A stretch of 64,000 nucleotides of DNA from Streptomyces sp. CG 926 (GCF_003148825.1 NZ_QGGZ01000005.1:62001-126000), one strand, 5' to 3'; positions 7,451-16,482 are shown, counted from the first letter of the stretch. Numbers and translations are program-made. Notes: generated by a model from the sequence alone, not told the origin.

Positions 7451-8779
7451 CTACGCCACCCCGGTCGCCGGCGCCGCCGCGGGCTTCGCGTCCACCTGAG
7501 GCTCACCCGCCACCTCGGCCCGGTCCGTACGCGGGGACCCGGCGGCGACGGTCACCCCCGCCTCCCCCTCGGGGAGCCTGCGCATCAGCAACCAGTAGCC
7601 GGCCGCCGCCACCGTGCCCAGTACACCGGTGGCCGCCCACAGCCGGTCCGCCCCGTACCGGTCGATCACGAAGCCCGCCATCAGCGGCGCGACCAGCGAG
7701 GCCACCGCCCAGGACAGGTTGTAGACCCCCTGGTAGCGCCCGCGCCCGTGGACCGGCGAGAGCCGCACGACCAGGCCCATCTGGGTCGGCGAGTTCACGA
7801 TCTCGGCCAGGGTCCACACGCACACCGTCAGCGCGTAGGCCCACAGCGGCCCGGCGAAGGCCGTCAGCGCGAAGCCGTACCCCGCCAGCAGCGCCGAGAT
7901 CACCAGCAGCTTCTGCGGGTCGCGGTGCTCGATGAAGGCCGTGACCGGGATCTGGAGCAGCACGATCAGGAACCCGTTCACGGCGACGACCAGCCCGTAG
8001 TCCCCGGGCGAGAAGCCTGCCGCGCCCATCGCGACCGGCAGGCCGACCGAGCCCTGGGTGAAGATCAGCGAGATCAGGAACGACAGGCCGACGACGCCCA
8101 TGAACCGGCCGTCCCGCAACACCGTCCCGAGCCCGATCGCGGGCTCGGCGCCGGTCCCCTTCCCCGCGCCGGTGGGCCCACCCTCGGGCCGGGACTCGGG
8201 CAGCTTGACGAAGACCAGCACCGCACAGGCCAAGGTCAGCACGGCCTCGCCGAGGAAGCCGGCCAAGTAGCTGTACTCCGCGATCAGGCCCGCCGCCGCC
8301 GCGCTGACGCCGAAGCCGAGGTTGATGGCCCAGTAGTTGAGCGCGAAGGCCCGTACGCGGTCCTCGGGGCGGACGATGTCCGCCATCATCGCCGCGACCG
8401 CCGGCCGGGAGGCGTTCGAGGTCATACCGACCAGCAGGGCCGCGGCCGCGATCGCCGCCGGGTGTTCCATGAAGCCGAGCAGCGCCACCGAGAAGGCGGT
8501 CGACGCCTGGGCCGCCAGCAGCGTGGGCCGACGCCCGAGCCGGTCGGTCAGCACACCGGCGACGAGGGAGGACATCACACCGCCGAGCCCGTGGAGGGCG
8601 ACCACGAGCCCCGCGAAGGAGGCCGAGTAGCCCCGGTCCGAGGTCAGGTACAAGGTCATGAAGGTGGCGACGAAGGCCCCGAGCCGGTTCACCAGGGTGC
8701 TCGTCCAGAGCCACCAGAAGGCCCGGGGCAGCCCGGAGACGCGTTCCTGGGCGGCCTGTCTGAAACGGGCAGTGGACAT
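7451..8779 (-). CDS. MFS transporter
   Basis: A 442-residue membrane protein with about 12 hydrophobic spans. After the first spans it carries a major facilitator motif A ([13 protein letters not shown]). A long cytoplasmic loop in the middle is Pro/Gly-rich and charged (about residues 203-222), as usual between the two six-helix halves. The tail is Ala-rich. It is convergent with ybjN and divergent from gpmA. The layout resembles proton-coupled drug or metabolite exporters; the substrate cannot be assigned. The ATG at 8779 is preceded by a GGGGGATC purine run. Confidence 0.85.
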   Translation of the reverse strand: MSTARFRQAAQERVSGLPRAFWWLWTSTLVNRLGAFVATFMTLYLTSDRGYSASFAGLVVALHGLGGVMSSLVAGVLTDRLGRRPTLLAAQASTAFSVALLGFMEHPAAIAAAALLVGMTSNASRPAVAAMMADIVRPEDRVRAFALNYWAINLGFGVSAAAAGLIAEYSYLAGFLGEAVLTLACAVLVFVKLPESRPEGGPTGAGKGTGAEPAIGLGTVLRDGRFMGVVGLSFLISLIFTQGSVGLPVAMGAAGFSPGDYGLVVAVNGFLIVLLQIPVTAFIEHRDPQKLLVISALLAGYGFALTAFAGPLWAYALTVCVWTLAEIVNSPTQMGLVVRLSPVHGRGRYQGVYNLSWAVASLVAPLMAGFVIDRYGADRLWAATGVLGTVAAAGYWLLMRRLPEGEAGVTVAAGSPRTDRAEVAGEPQVDAKPAAAPATGVA

Positions 8780-8932
8780 GAGGGATCCCCCCGGCGGTGT
8801 AAGCGTCACTCGTATGCGGTGCACATTACGAGTGGCAGGCTTCAGGGCGCCAGTCGATTGACGCGCACCGTCAATCCGACGGGACCCCGCACCGCGCGCG
8901 AGCGCCCCCGGGCGTCCACTAGGCTCGTACGC

Positions 8933-9694
8933 ATGGCCGACGCACCGTACAAGCTGATCCTCCTCCGCCACGGCGAGAGCGACTGGAACGCGAAGAACCT
9001 GTTCACCGGCTGGGTGGACGTCAACCTCACCGAGAAGGGCGAGAAGGAGGCGGTCCGGGGCGGTGAGCTGCTCAAGGACGCCGGCCTGCTGCCCGACGTG
9101 CTGCACACCTCGCTGCAGAAGCGCGCCATCCGCACGGCGCAGCTCGCGCTGGAGGCCGCGGACCGTCACTGGATCCCGGTGCACCGCTCCTGGCGCCTGA
9201 ACGAGCGCCACTACGGTGCGCTCCAGGGCAAGGACAAGGCGCAGACCCTCGCGGAGTTCGGCGAGGAGCAGTTCATGCTGTGGCGCCGCTCGTACGACAC
9301 CCCGCCGCCGGTCCTGGAGGACGGTACGGAGTTCTCGCAGTCCGAGGACCCGCGCTACGCGTCGATCCCGAACGAGCTGCGTCCGCGCACGGAGTGCCTC
9401 AAGGACGTCGTCGAGCGCATGCTGCCGTACTGGTACGACGGCATCGTCCCGGACCTGCTGGCGGGCCGCACCGTCCTGGTCGCCGCGCACGGCAACTCCC
9501 TGCGCGGTCTGGTCAAGCACCTGGACGGCATCTCGGACGCCGACATCACGGGCCTGAACATCCCGACCGGCATCCCGCTCGTCTACGAACTGGACGCCGA
9601 CTTCAAGCCCCTGAACCCGGGCGGCACCTACCTCGACCCGGACGCCGCGGCGGCCGCCATCGAGGCCGTCAAGAACCAGGGCAAGAAGAAGTAA
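8933..9694 (+). CDS. gpmA: 2,3-bisphosphoglycerate-dependent phosphoglycerate mutase
   Basis: Interconverts 3- and 2-phosphoglycerate in glycolysis. At 253 residues it has the expected family length. The phosphohistidine motif [10 protein letters not shown] lies near the N-terminus, the second catalytic His is in [17 protein letters not shown], and RRSYDTPPP and [14 protein letters not shown] are typical of dPGM. The ATG start at 8933 gives [16 protein letters not shown], as in other actinomycetes. A strong hairpin with a T-run follows the gene. Confidence 0.96.
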   Translation: MADAPYKLILLRHGESDWNAKNLFTGWVDVNLTEKGEKEAVRGGELLKDAGLLPDVLHTSLQKRAIRTAQLALEAADRHWIPVHRSWRLNERHYGALQGKDKAQTLAEFGEEQFMLWRRSYDTPPPVLEDGTEFSQSEDPRYASIPNELRPRTECLKDVVERMLPYWYDGIVPDLLAGRTVLVAAHGNSLRGLVKHLDGISDADITGLNIPTGIPLVYELDADFKPLNPGGTYLDPDAAAAAIEAVKNQGKKK

Positions 9695-9705
9695 CCTTCG
9701 TGATC

Positions 9706-9748
9706 ATGCCTTCCACCTGCGCGTACGGCGCGGGTGGGAGGCATTTTC
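9706..9748 (+). terminator. gpmA terminator
   Basis: A long stem (ATGCCTTCCACCTGCGC pairing with GCGCGGGTGGGAGGCAT, with two G-U type pairs) starts 11 bases after the stop and is followed by TTTT. Confidence 0.85.
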
Positions 9749-9783
9749 GTTCCCGGTGAGGTGCGGCGCGGCGTCGGACCCGG

Positions 9784-10275
9784 CTAGCGGGCGGCGAGTT
9801 GTTTTTCGCAGGCGGCGGTGTCGCGGATCGCGATGAGGGAGAGGACGGGCGGGCCGGACGGCGGCTCGGGGGTGACGGTCAGGACCCAGGTCCCCTTGGA
9901 CAGGGCCACCACCACCGGATCGGTGCGGCGTCGGGTGATCTGCCAGCCGTGCTCCACCAGCCCGTTCAAGAGCTCGGTCTGCTGTGTGCCGTTCGTCGGG
10001 CCGAGGTGGTTCCGGCCCGCCACGCAGCCGGCCGGGTTCACCCCCGCGCTCGCGACGCCGGGGCCCAGGCCCGCCGAGGCGGTGACGGACTCGAAGTCCT
10101 GGAGTACGTCCGCCTGCTCCGGGTCCGGGCCGCTGTACGCGGGCGCGGTCGAGGCCGGCTCCGCCTCCCAGCCCTTGGCGGCGGGGCTCTCGGGGTCCTT
10201 GGCGATGAGGCAGCCGCCCACCACTACGCCGAGCCAGCCGGCCACGACCGCCACTGCTTTGACCTTGTTGTTCAT
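9784..10275 (-). CDS. Putative secreted lipoprotein, unknown function
   Basis: A 163-residue protein with an N-terminal hydrophobic segment (VKAVAVVAGWLGVVVGG) ending in a lipobox-like VGGC at about residue 22, so it may be lipid-anchored outside the membrane. The mature part is Pro/Ala-rich at first, then soluble, with two further Cys (one in NPAGCVAGRN, one in AACEKQ). No family is recognised. The ATG at 10275 is preferred over a GTG nine bases upstream because AGGGGTGGGG lies right before it. It is convergent with gpmA. Confidence 0.7.
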   Translation of the reverse strand: MNNKVKAVAVVAGWLGVVVGGCLIAKDPESPAAKGWEAEPASTAPAYSGPDPEQADVLQDFESVTASAGLGPGVASAGVNPAGCVAGRNHLGPTNGTQQTELLNGLVEHGWQITRRRTDPVVVALSKGTWVLTVTPEPPSGPPVLSLIAIRDTAACEKQLAAR

Positions 10276-10367
10276 GTGCCCCACCCCTGGTCGGGCCGCC
10301 GGGCGACGATCACCGCGACGGCACTCGCAGGAGTTTCACACGCCCCGCGGCGTCGATCGACCTCGTA

Positions 10368-10946
10368 TCACGGCCTCTTGTTCCATTCGCGGCCGATCGA
10401 GCGCAGCAGGGCCGGGTAGACGCCGAGGTACCGGAAGGGCTTGATGGCCAGCATGTAGAGGGTGCCGAGGCGGCCGTTCGGCTTCACCAGGACGGTCATC
10501 TGGCCGTGGTGGCCGCCCTTGCCGTCCGGGACCCAGCCGATGTGCAGCACCCCGTGCACGGTCCGGTTGGCTGACTCCGCGGCCCACTCGTCATGGGTCT
10601 GGAAGATCGAGGTGAACGGGGCCGATCGCAGGTCCGGGCCCCGTTCGCCCTCGCGGAGGTCGGCCGGCAGGCGGTCGCGCAGGGTCGGGACCCGAGCGCC
10701 GAGGCCGTCGGCCGGCTTGTCCCAGCCGAACAGCTTGCCCAGCCCGCGGCGGACCGCGAAGAGTACGCGTGCCACGGGGGAGGGGACCGGATCCCCCGTG
10801 CCTTCCGCGAACTGGCGCACCAGGCGGTCGAGATCGTCGGGCCCGCCCGGGGTCGGTAGCGCCCACACGTCCTCGACCCGGAAGTCGCCGGCGATCTCGT
10901 GGATCCGCCAGGGGCGGGAGGTGTACGCGGTCTTGGGGAGTCTCAT
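10368..10946 (-). CDS. DUF2867-type protein under TetR control
   Basis: A 192-residue protein that resembles the DUF2867 family: RIHEIAGDFRVEDVWALPTPG at the start, then HDEWAAESANRTVHGVLHIGWV and a C-terminal KPFRYLGVYPALLRSIGREW. Members are often encoded next to, or fused with, SDR-type NAD-binding proteins, and their biochemical role is unclear. It is divergent from a TetR repressor gene with two matching palindromes between them, so it is the likely regulatory target. There is no signal peptide. Confidence 0.75.
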   Translation of the reverse strand: MRLPKTAYTSRPWRIHEIAGDFRVEDVWALPTPGGPDDLDRLVRQFAEGTGDPVPSPVARVLFAVRRGLGKLFGWDKPADGLGARVPTLRDRLPADLREGERGPDLRSAPFTSIFQTHDEWAAESANRTVHGVLHIGWVPDGKGGHHGQMTVLVKPNGRLGTLYMLAIKPFRYLGVYPALLRSIGREWNKRP

Positions 10947-10958
10947 CGGTCGGCCCCT

Positions 10959-10980
10959 ATCTATACGATGCCGTATAGAT
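10959..10980. promoter_or_regulatory. TetR-type operator 1
   Basis: A palindrome with 9-bp arms ATCTATACG and CGTATAGAT around ATGC, 13 bases upstream of the DUF2867 gene. Its half-sites match operator 2. Confidence 0.8.
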
Positions 10981-10994
10981 CGAGACTAGCACTC

Positions 10995-11016
10995 ATCTAT
11001 ACGGCACCGTATAGAT
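10995..11016. promoter_or_regulatory. TetR-type operator 2
   Basis: A perfect palindrome with 10-bp arms ATCTATACGG and CCGTATAGAT around CA, centred 36 bp from operator 1 and 27 bases before tetR. The pair suggests autoregulation and co-control of both divergent genes. Confidence 0.82.
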
Positions 11017-11042
11017 AGGGGCGACGTGAGGCGGAGCACTAC

Positions 11043-11600
11043 ATGGGCGCGACCCGGACACCACGCGGGAAGTGGATCGAGGAAGGGCTGCGGGCGCTCG
11101 CCGCCGGCGGCCCCGAGGCCGTGCGCGTCGAGGCGCTGGCGCAGGCGCTCGGCGTCAGCAAGGGCGGCTTCTACGGGCACTTCGGCAGCCGGGGCGCGCT
11201 GCTCACCGAGATGCTCGACACCTGGGAGCACGAGGTCGCCGAGGCCGTGATCGAGCAGGTCGAGAGCGGCGGGGGAGACGCGCGGACCCGACTGGAGCGG
11301 CTGTTCGCGATCGCCTCGTCCGACGACGGGCCGGTCAGGGGCACCACCGCCGACCTCGCGATCCGCGACTGGGCCCGGCGCGACGAGGACGTCGCCCAGC
11401 GGGTGCGACGTACCGACAACCGGCGCATGGAGTACCTGCGTTCGCTGTTCCGCGTCATCTGCACGGACGAGGACGACGTCGAGGTCCGCTGCCTGCTCGC
11501 CTACTCGCTGCGGATCGGCGAGCACTTCATCCACGTCGACCACGGCCCCCGCACCCGCGCCGAGGTCATGGAGCTCACCCGGAACTGGCTGCTGAGGTAG
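11043..11600 (+). CDS. TetR-family repressor
   Basis: A 185-residue protein. The N-terminal helix-turn-helix spans about residues 9-53, with VEALAQALGVSKGGFYGHFGSRGALL as the recognition region. The C-terminal ligand-binding part is diverged, as usual in this family. It is divergent from the DUF2867 gene across two near-identical 22-bp palindromes, the classic layout of a self-regulated TetR repressor with one local target. The inducer is not predictable. The ATG at 11043 gives the standard family N-terminus. Confidence 0.9.
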   Translation: MGATRTPRGKWIEEGLRALAAGGPEAVRVEALAQALGVSKGGFYGHFGSRGALLTEMLDTWEHEVAEAVIEQVESGGGDARTRLERLFAIASSDDGPVRGTTADLAIRDWARRDEDVAQRVRRTDNRRMEYLRSLFRVICTDEDDVEVRCLLAYSLRIGEHFIHVDHGPRTRAEVMELTRNWLLR

Positions 11601-11623
11601 GCACCGCCGCGCGGTTTCGCGCG

Positions 11624-12106
11624 CTAGCCGGGATAGGTCTTGAAGGTGACGACCGCGTTGTCCTCGCCCTCCCACTCGGCCTTGACGACGACCGCGTCGA
11701 GGTCGCCCTGCCCGAAATTGGGTGACTTCAGGTAGCTGAGGTTGATGTGGATCCCGTTCTTGTCGTCGACCGGTCCTTCGTCGGGCCGCTGGTCCGGGAA
11801 CCGCTTCGGGGGGTGGGTGCCGAGCCACGCTCGGACCTCCGGCCGGGGCATGCGGAAGGTCCCCGACCACTGGCTGGGGAAGGCGCCGGAGGGGTTCTCC
11901 ACGCAGGCCCCCTCGTCCGCGTGCTCCGGCATGCTCCAGCCGATCGCCGTCATCGCCCGCTCGCATCCCGTGCTGTGCGGCGTCGTCCCGTTGTCGCGGA
12001 TGAACGCCCGGACGGCCGAGTCCGCCCGCATCGCCGTCGCCGCCCCCAGCGTGACCACTGCGAGCCCTGCCAGGGCGATCAGCCACTTCGTCCGCCGCCG
12101 CCGCAT
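11624..12106 (-). CDS. Hypothetical membrane-anchored or secreted protein
   Basis: A 160-residue protein with a positively charged N-terminus (MRRRRTKW), one hydrophobic segment (LIALAGLAVVTLGAATAM) and an extracellular-type body with two Cys (STGCERAM and EGACVENP). The end is a compact acidic region (VVVKAEWEGEDNAVVTFKTY). No family is recognised. The ATG at 12106 follows a GGGGTTGGT purine stretch. It is convergent with tetR, with only 23 bases between the stops. Confidence 0.7.
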   Translation of the reverse strand: MRRRRTKWLIALAGLAVVTLGAATAMRADSAVRAFIRDNGTTPHSTGCERAMTAIGWSMPEHADEGACVENPSGAFPSQWSGTFRMPRPEVRAWLGTHPPKRFPDQRPDEGPVDDKNGIHINLSYLKSPNFGQGDLDAVVVKAEWEGEDNAVVTFKTYPG

Positions 12107-12246
12107 ACCAACCCCAAGATCGATTCGAACAGGTTCAGAACTTGGGACGTCGGAGGGGGCACACCGGTTCCCTGCCCGGCATGCGAAAGGCCCCGGCCGA
12201 GGGAACTCGGACGGGGCCCGTCTTCGCGTGCGGCCGACGGAGGCGG

Positions 12247-12396
12247 TCAGCCGCCGCACTGGCAAGGGGCACCGGACTGGCAGCCGCAGCCGCAGCCGGA
12301 GCCGCAGCCGCAGGCCGCGAGCAGCGGTAGCCGCAGCGGCTCCGGCCTCGCCGGCTGCTCCTGCTCCGGGGTGATGGGGACGGGGGAATCGGGCAT
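12247..12396 (-). CDS. 49-residue Cys-rich small protein
   Basis: A short gene with a strong GAGGAGGA ribosome binding site right before its ATG at 12396. The N-terminal half is Pro/Glu-rich (MPDSPVPITPEQEQPARPEP). The C-terminal half packs seven Cys into about 20 residues, alternating with Gly and Ser (ACGCGSGCGCGCQ, then PCQCGG). There is no signal peptide. The pattern suggests metal binding, as in a small metallothionein, or a precursor peptide; neither is proven. It lies beside phoU on the same strand with 170 bases between them. Confidence 0.65.
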   Translation of the reverse strand: MPDSPVPITPEQEQPARPEPLRLPLLAACGCGSGCGCGCQSGAPCQCGG

Positions 12397-12566
12397 GGTT
12401 CCTCCTCGCAGGGGCGGTGCCCCGCGGCATACGGGACTACGTACGACGACCGCCCTCGCCCTCATTCATGCCCAGCGGTACCGGCGCGTCAACGGCGCAT
12501 TGGGGCTCGGCGTGACCTGCACCCCGGACGCCCCGGCCCGGATTCCCCGCTTCCGATGCCGGTGGC

Positions 12567-13244
12567 TCAGACGCCCTCGACCTGGGTCGGCTGCTGGAGG
12601 TCGTCCGCGTGCTCACCCGTCACCAGGTAGACCACGCGCTTGGCCACCGACACCGCGTGGTCCGCGAAGCGCTCGTAATAGCGGCCCAGCAGGGTCACGT
12701 CCACGGCCGTCTCGATGCCGTGCTTCCAGCGGTCGTCCATCAGGTGCTGGAACAGCGTGCGGTGCAGCTGGTCCATCTCGTCGTCGTCCTGCTCCAACTG
12801 GAGCGCCAGGTCGACGTCCTTCGTGATGATCACCTCGGCGGCCTTCGCCATCAGACGCTGCGCCAGCTGCCCCATCTCCAGGATGGTGGCGTGCAGGTCC
12901 CGCGGCACGGCCCGGTCCGGGAAGCGCAGCCGGGCGAGCTTCGCCACGTGCTGGGCGAGGTCGCCGCTGCGCTCCAGGTCGGCGCTCATCCGCAGGGAGG
13001 TCACGACGATGCGCAGGTCCGTGGCGACCGGCTGCTGGCGGGCCAGCAGGGCGATGGCGCGGGCTTCCAGGTCGTGCTGGAGGTCGTCGACCTTCTGGTC
13101 GGCGGCGATCACGCTCTCGGCGAGCTTCAGGTCGGCGTCGAGCATGGACGTCGTGGCCCGTCCGATCGCGGAGCCGACCAGCCGGGCCATCTCGACCAGG
13201 CCTTCTCCGATCGAGTCCAGTTCCTCGTGGTACGCGTCGCGCAT
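12567..13244 (-). CDS. phoU: Phosphate signalling protein PhoU
   Basis: A 225-residue, all-helical protein made of two PhoU repeats. The metal-binding signatures are SADLERSGDLAQHVAKLA in the first repeat and YYERFADHAVSVAKRVVYL in the second. In the family it connects the Pst phosphate transporter to the PhoR sensor kinase and negatively tunes the Pho response in the cytoplasm. It is divergent from phoR-phoP, and the shared intergenic region holds a PHO-box-like repeat, so it is probably activated by PhoP when phosphate is low. The ATG at 13244 matches family N-termini (MRDAYHEELD). Confidence 0.95.
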   Translation of the reverse strand: MRDAYHEELDSIGEGLVEMARLVGSAIGRATTSMLDADLKLAESVIAADQKVDDLQHDLEARAIALLARQQPVATDLRIVVTSLRMSADLERSGDLAQHVAKLARLRFPDRAVPRDLHATILEMGQLAQRLMAKAAEVIITKDVDLALQLEQDDDEMDQLHRTLFQHLMDDRWKHGIETAVDVTLLGRYYERFADHAVSVAKRVVYLVTGEHADDLQQPTQVEGV

Positions 13245-13355
13245 GTCTCGTGTCCCTCTCTCGACCTACTACTGCGGTACTGCCCGGGGGCGGTCCGGGG
13301 CTGCCGGCGGCCCCACGTTGACACGGTGAGCCGCAAACGCGTCCGACTCCGGCAC

Positions 13356-13388
13356 CACAAGTGAATCAACCCCGTCGCCAGGGTGAAC
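13356..13388 (-). promoter_or_regulatory. Putative PHO box between phoU and phoRP
   Basis: Read on the minus strand, three 11-base units occur: GTTCACCCTGG, a poor middle unit CGACGGGGTTG, and ATTCACTTGTG. Streptomyces PhoP binds direct 11-base repeats starting G(G/T)TCAC. The outer units fit and the middle one does not. Confidence 0.55.
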
Positions 13389-13461
13389 TCTGGGCGACGA
13401 CTGTTCGAGCTGCCACCCGAACGGCTGTGGAAGTGTCGTCGCGCCTGCTTAACCTGGATCC

Positions 13462-14661
13462 ATGGACGTGAACGCGGCGGTCGCCGCAGCTGCAGCGATC
13501 GCCGGTCTTTGCACCGGTGTGATCGCGATGCTGGCGTTCCGCTGGAGCGAGCGCGACCAGGCCCGCCCCACCCGGAGCTCCATGCGCCCCGACATCAACG
13601 CGGTGCTGCCGCCCGGCGTGGACACCGTCCTCTCCGTGCTGCGCTCCTCGGCGGTCGTACTGGACGAGGGCGACGCCGTGGTCAAGGCCAGCTCGGCGGC
13701 GTACGCCCTCGGCCTGGTCCGCGGCGGAAAGCTCGCCGTGGAGCCGATGCTCCACATGGCCCGCGACACCCGCCGCGACGGGGAGATACGCCAGGTCGAG
13801 CTGGACCTGCCCCGGCGCGGTACCGGTCGGGGAGAGGCCCTCGCGGTCTCGGCGCGCGTGGCCCCGCTCGGCTCCCGCCTGGTGCTCCTCCTGGTCGAGG
13901 ACCTCACCGAGGCCCGCCGCATCGAGGCCGTACGCCGCGACTTCGTCGCCAACGTGTCGCACGAGCTGAAGACCCCGGTCGGGGCGATCTCCCTGCTGTC
14001 CGAGGCCGTCATGGACGCCGCGGACGACCCCGAGGCGGTCAGCCGCTTCGCCGGCCGCATGCAGATCGAGTCCACCCGCCTGATCAACCTCGTGCAGGAG
14101 CTCATCGACCTCTCCCGGGTACAGAACGACGACCCGCTGGAGGACGCCGAGCCCGTCCGCGTGGACACGCTGGTGGCCGAAGCCATCGACCGCTGCCGCC
14201 ACACGGCCTCCTCGAAGCAGATCACCATGGCCGCGGGCGGCACCGCCGACCTGCGGGTATGGGGCAACCGCGGACAGCTCGCGGCCGCCCTCGGAAATCT
14301 GGTCGAGAACGCCGTCAACTACAGCCCCGCCCGCACCCGCGTCGGCATCGCCGGACGCAGGGTGACGGCTCCTGGGGGAGACTTGATCGAGATCGCCGTG
14401 ACCGACCAGGGCATCGGCATCCCGGAAAAGGACCGCGAGCGCATCTTCGAGCGCTTCTACCGCGTGGACCCGGCCCGCTCCCGAGCCACGGGAGGAACCG
14501 GCCTCGGCCTTGCGATCGTGAAGCACGTGGCGGCCTCGCACGGCGGGGAGGTGTCGGTATGGAGCTCGGAGGGCCAGGGCTCCACGTTCACCCTGCGACT
14601 CCCCGAAGCGGCCGCACCGGCCCCGGCGGCGGCCCACGCCACCCACCCGACCCCCGCCTGA
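13462..14661 (+). CDS. phoR: Sensor histidine kinase PhoR
   Basis: A 399-residue kinase of the SenX3/PhoR type. It has one N-terminal membrane segment (about residues 5-25), a short PAS-like sensory region (about 50-145), a dimerisation domain with His167 in FVANVSHELKTPVG, and a catalytic domain with the N box (NLVENAVNYSP) and G boxes (DQGIGIPEKDRERIF, GTGLGLAIVKH). It senses phosphate status with PhoU/Pst and phosphorylates PhoP. phoP follows after 41 bases in the same operon. Its Pro/Ala-rich tail is not part of the kinase domain. Confidence 0.95.
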   Translation: MDVNAAVAAAAAIAGLCTGVIAMLAFRWSERDQARPTRSSMRPDINAVLPPGVDTVLSVLRSSAVVLDEGDAVVKASSAAYALGLVRGGKLAVEPMLHMARDTRRDGEIRQVELDLPRRGTGRGEALAVSARVAPLGSRLVLLLVEDLTEARRIEAVRRDFVANVSHELKTPVGAISLLSEAVMDAADDPEAVSRFAGRMQIESTRLINLVQELIDLSRVQNDDPLEDAEPVRVDTLVAEAIDRCRHTASSKQITMAAGGTADLRVWGNRGQLAAALGNLVENAVNYSPARTRVGIAGRRVTAPGGDLIEIAVTDQGIGIPEKDRERIFERFYRVDPARSRATGGTGLGLAIVKHVAASHGGEVSVWSSEGQGSTFTLRLPEAAAPAPAAAHATHPTPA

Positions 14662-14702
14662 CCCAGAACCGCCCCAGCCATTCCTGCCCCGGAGGTCCTT
14701 CC

Positions 14703-15383
14703 GTGACCCGAGTGCTCGTCGTCGAGGATGAGGAATCCTTCAGCGACGCCCTGTCCTACATGCTCCGCAAGGAGGGCTTCGAGGTCGCCATCGCCGCGAC
14801 CGGGCCCGACGGGCTCGACGAGTTCGAGCGCAACGGCGCCGACCTCGTCCTCCTCGACCTGATGCTCCCCGGCCTGCCCGGCACGGAGGTCTGCCGGCAG
14901 CTGCGCGGCCGCTCCAACGTCCCCGTGATCATGGTGACCGCCAAGGACAGCGAGATCGACAAGGTCGTCGGGCTGGAGATAGGAGCAGATGACTACGTCA
15001 CCAAGCCCTTCTCCTCCCGCGAGCTGGTCGCCCGCATCCGCGCGGTCCTGCGCCGCCGCGGCGAGCCGGAGGAGGTCACCCCGGCGGCCCTGGAGGCCGG
15101 CCCCGTACGGATGGACGTCGACCGCCACGTGGTCACCGTCTCCGGCGGCAAGGTGGACCTCCCGCTGAAGGAGTTCGACCTGCTGGAGATGCTGCTGCGC
15201 AACGCGGGCCGCGTGCTGACCCGGATGCAGCTCATCGACCGGGTCTGGGGCGCCGACTACGTCGGTGACACCAAGACGCTGGACGTCCACGTCAAGCGCC
15301 TGCGCGCCAAGATCGAGCCGGACCCGGGCGCGCCGCGTTACCTGGTGACGGTGCGGGGCCTGGGCTACAAGTTCGAGCCGTAG
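14703..15383 (+). CDS. phoP: Response regulator PhoP
   Basis: A 226-residue OmpR-type regulator, the activator of the phosphate-starvation regulon in Streptomyces. The receiver domain begins MTRVLVVEDEESF, with Asp52 in LVLLDLMLPG as the phosphorylation site and Lys in YVTKPFSSREL. The winged-helix domain follows, with LPLKEFDLLEMLLRNAGRVL and the recognition helix around DTKTLDVHVKRLRAKIE. The GTG start at 14703 follows a GGAGG site and gives the family N-terminus. It is co-transcribed with phoR and ends before a strong bidirectional hairpin. Confidence 0.96.
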   Translation: MTRVLVVEDEESFSDALSYMLRKEGFEVAIAATGPDGLDEFERNGADLVLLDLMLPGLPGTEVCRQLRGRSNVPVIMVTAKDSEIDKVVGLEIGADDYVTKPFSSRELVARIRAVLRRRGEPEEVTPAALEAGPVRMDVDRHVVTVSGGKVDLPLKEFDLLEMLLRNAGRVLTRMQLIDRVWGADYVGDTKTLDVHVKRLRAKIEPDPGAPRYLVTVRGLGYKFEP

Positions 15384-15541
15384 GCCGACGGGGTTCGCGT
15401 GGCCCGTCCGGGCCGGTCGGAGGCCGGCGCAGCGTGCCGATGCCGGTGAGGCCCCTCGGGGCCGTGCCGTGCGAGGGGCGCACGCGGAAGGACGACGGTG
15501 TGCGGCCTCGGCCGGGCGTTCGAGGTGTGAGTCGGACATAG

Positions 15542-15583
15542 GGGAAGGGCCCCCACCCGCTGATGCGGGTGGGGGCCCTTCCC
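15542..15583. terminator. Bidirectional terminator hairpin
   Basis: A perfect 19-bp stem (15542-15560 with 15565-15583) around the loop TGAT separates the convergent phoP and lipoprotein genes. Confidence 0.9.
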
Positions 15584-15607
15584 ATGTGCGTACGTGGAGC
15601 CCTGGGG

Positions 15608-16300
15608 TCAGTGGCCCGCGCTGTGCGACGGGGAACCCGACGGGGTACCGGCGGCGGCGCCCGCGGCGGAGCCGGACGGGGTCGCGCCCGCGGCCGCGCC
15701 GCTGGCACCGGCCGACGGGGAGCCCGAAGGGGAGCCCGACGGCGTGCCCGAGGGGGAGCCGGACGGGGACGGGACGGCGGCCGGGGCCGCGGTCGGGCCG
15801 AACGGGGCGAACGCGCCGGTGCTGGGGACCACGAAGGCCTGCAGCTCGACACCGCCCGTGCTGCTCAGCTGGAAGACGACGTCCTGCACCTCGCCGTCCC
15901 TGGCGGCCACGGAACCGTCCTCGATCACGGCGGAGGCGTTGCCCTTGCCGCCGATCACCACGTAGCCGAGGGCCGGCACGGTGACCTTGCCCGAGCCTTC
16001 GGCGGGCTTCAGCGCGACCTTGCCCTTGCCACCCGGGAGGGTGATGGAGTCCAGCGTCTCCGCCTTGGTCCCGTTGTTGAAGAGCGTCGCCGAGACGACC
16101 GCGGGGCCCTTCTCGCCCTTCTGGCCCTGGGTGATCACCAGCGCGTTCTGGACCTGGATGTCGCCCTTGGTGGCGGCGGCGTTGTCGGGCTTGATCTGGA
16201 GGGTCTGCGCGTCCTGGCCCGCACCGCACGCGGCCAGCGAGGCGATCGAGAACACGACGGCAGTGGCGGCGAGGGCGCCGCGTCGAAGGCTGCGGCTCAC
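15608..16300 (-). CDS. DUF461-type lipoprotein
   Basis: A 230-residue protein with a lipoprotein signal (VVFSIASLAACGAG, lipobox Cys near residue 25). The body resembles DUF461/PCu(A)C-like beta-sandwich proteins (VVSATLFNNGTKAETLDSI, then VPALGYVVIGGKGNAS). The Met/His copper ligands of true PCu(A)C chaperones are not visible, so copper binding is doubtful. The C-terminal 60 residues are a low-complexity Ser-Gly-Pro tail with SPSG(S/T) repeats. The GTG start at 16300 has AAGGAG 12 bases upstream. It is convergent with phoP. Confidence 0.8.
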   Translation of the reverse strand: MSRSLRRGALAATAVVFSIASLAACGAGQDAQTLQIKPDNAAATKGDIQVQNALVITQGQKGEKGPAVVSATLFNNGTKAETLDSITLPGGKGKVALKPAEGSGKVTVPALGYVVIGGKGNASAVIEDGSVAARDGEVQDVVFQLSSTGGVELQAFVVPSTGAFAPFGPTAAPAAVPSPSGSPSGTPSGSPSGSPSAGASGAAAGATPSGSAAGAAAGTPSGSPSHSAGH

Positions 16301-16482
16301 GGCGGCGGCAACTCCTTGGACGAACGGAAGGGGCGGGTGGTCGCTCGGAACGGCCGAGGTAAAGCCGCTCTAAGGGTGTGTCAGCGCGCTTAGGTTACCG
16401 AGCCGCCGCCCCGCCCCCGCACCCGACCCTCCGCAGGGCGGCCCCCGCCCTGGAGCGTCCCGCGATCTTGCATTCCGCGGCA

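Noticed and set aside
12247..12396. Lanthipeptide or other RiPP precursor
   Set aside because: No modification enzyme or exporter of a RiPP pathway is adjacent; metal binding is the simpler reading.
15608..16300. Copper chaperone function for the DUF461 lipoprotein
   Set aside because: The Met and His ligands of PCu(A)C copper sites are not visible.
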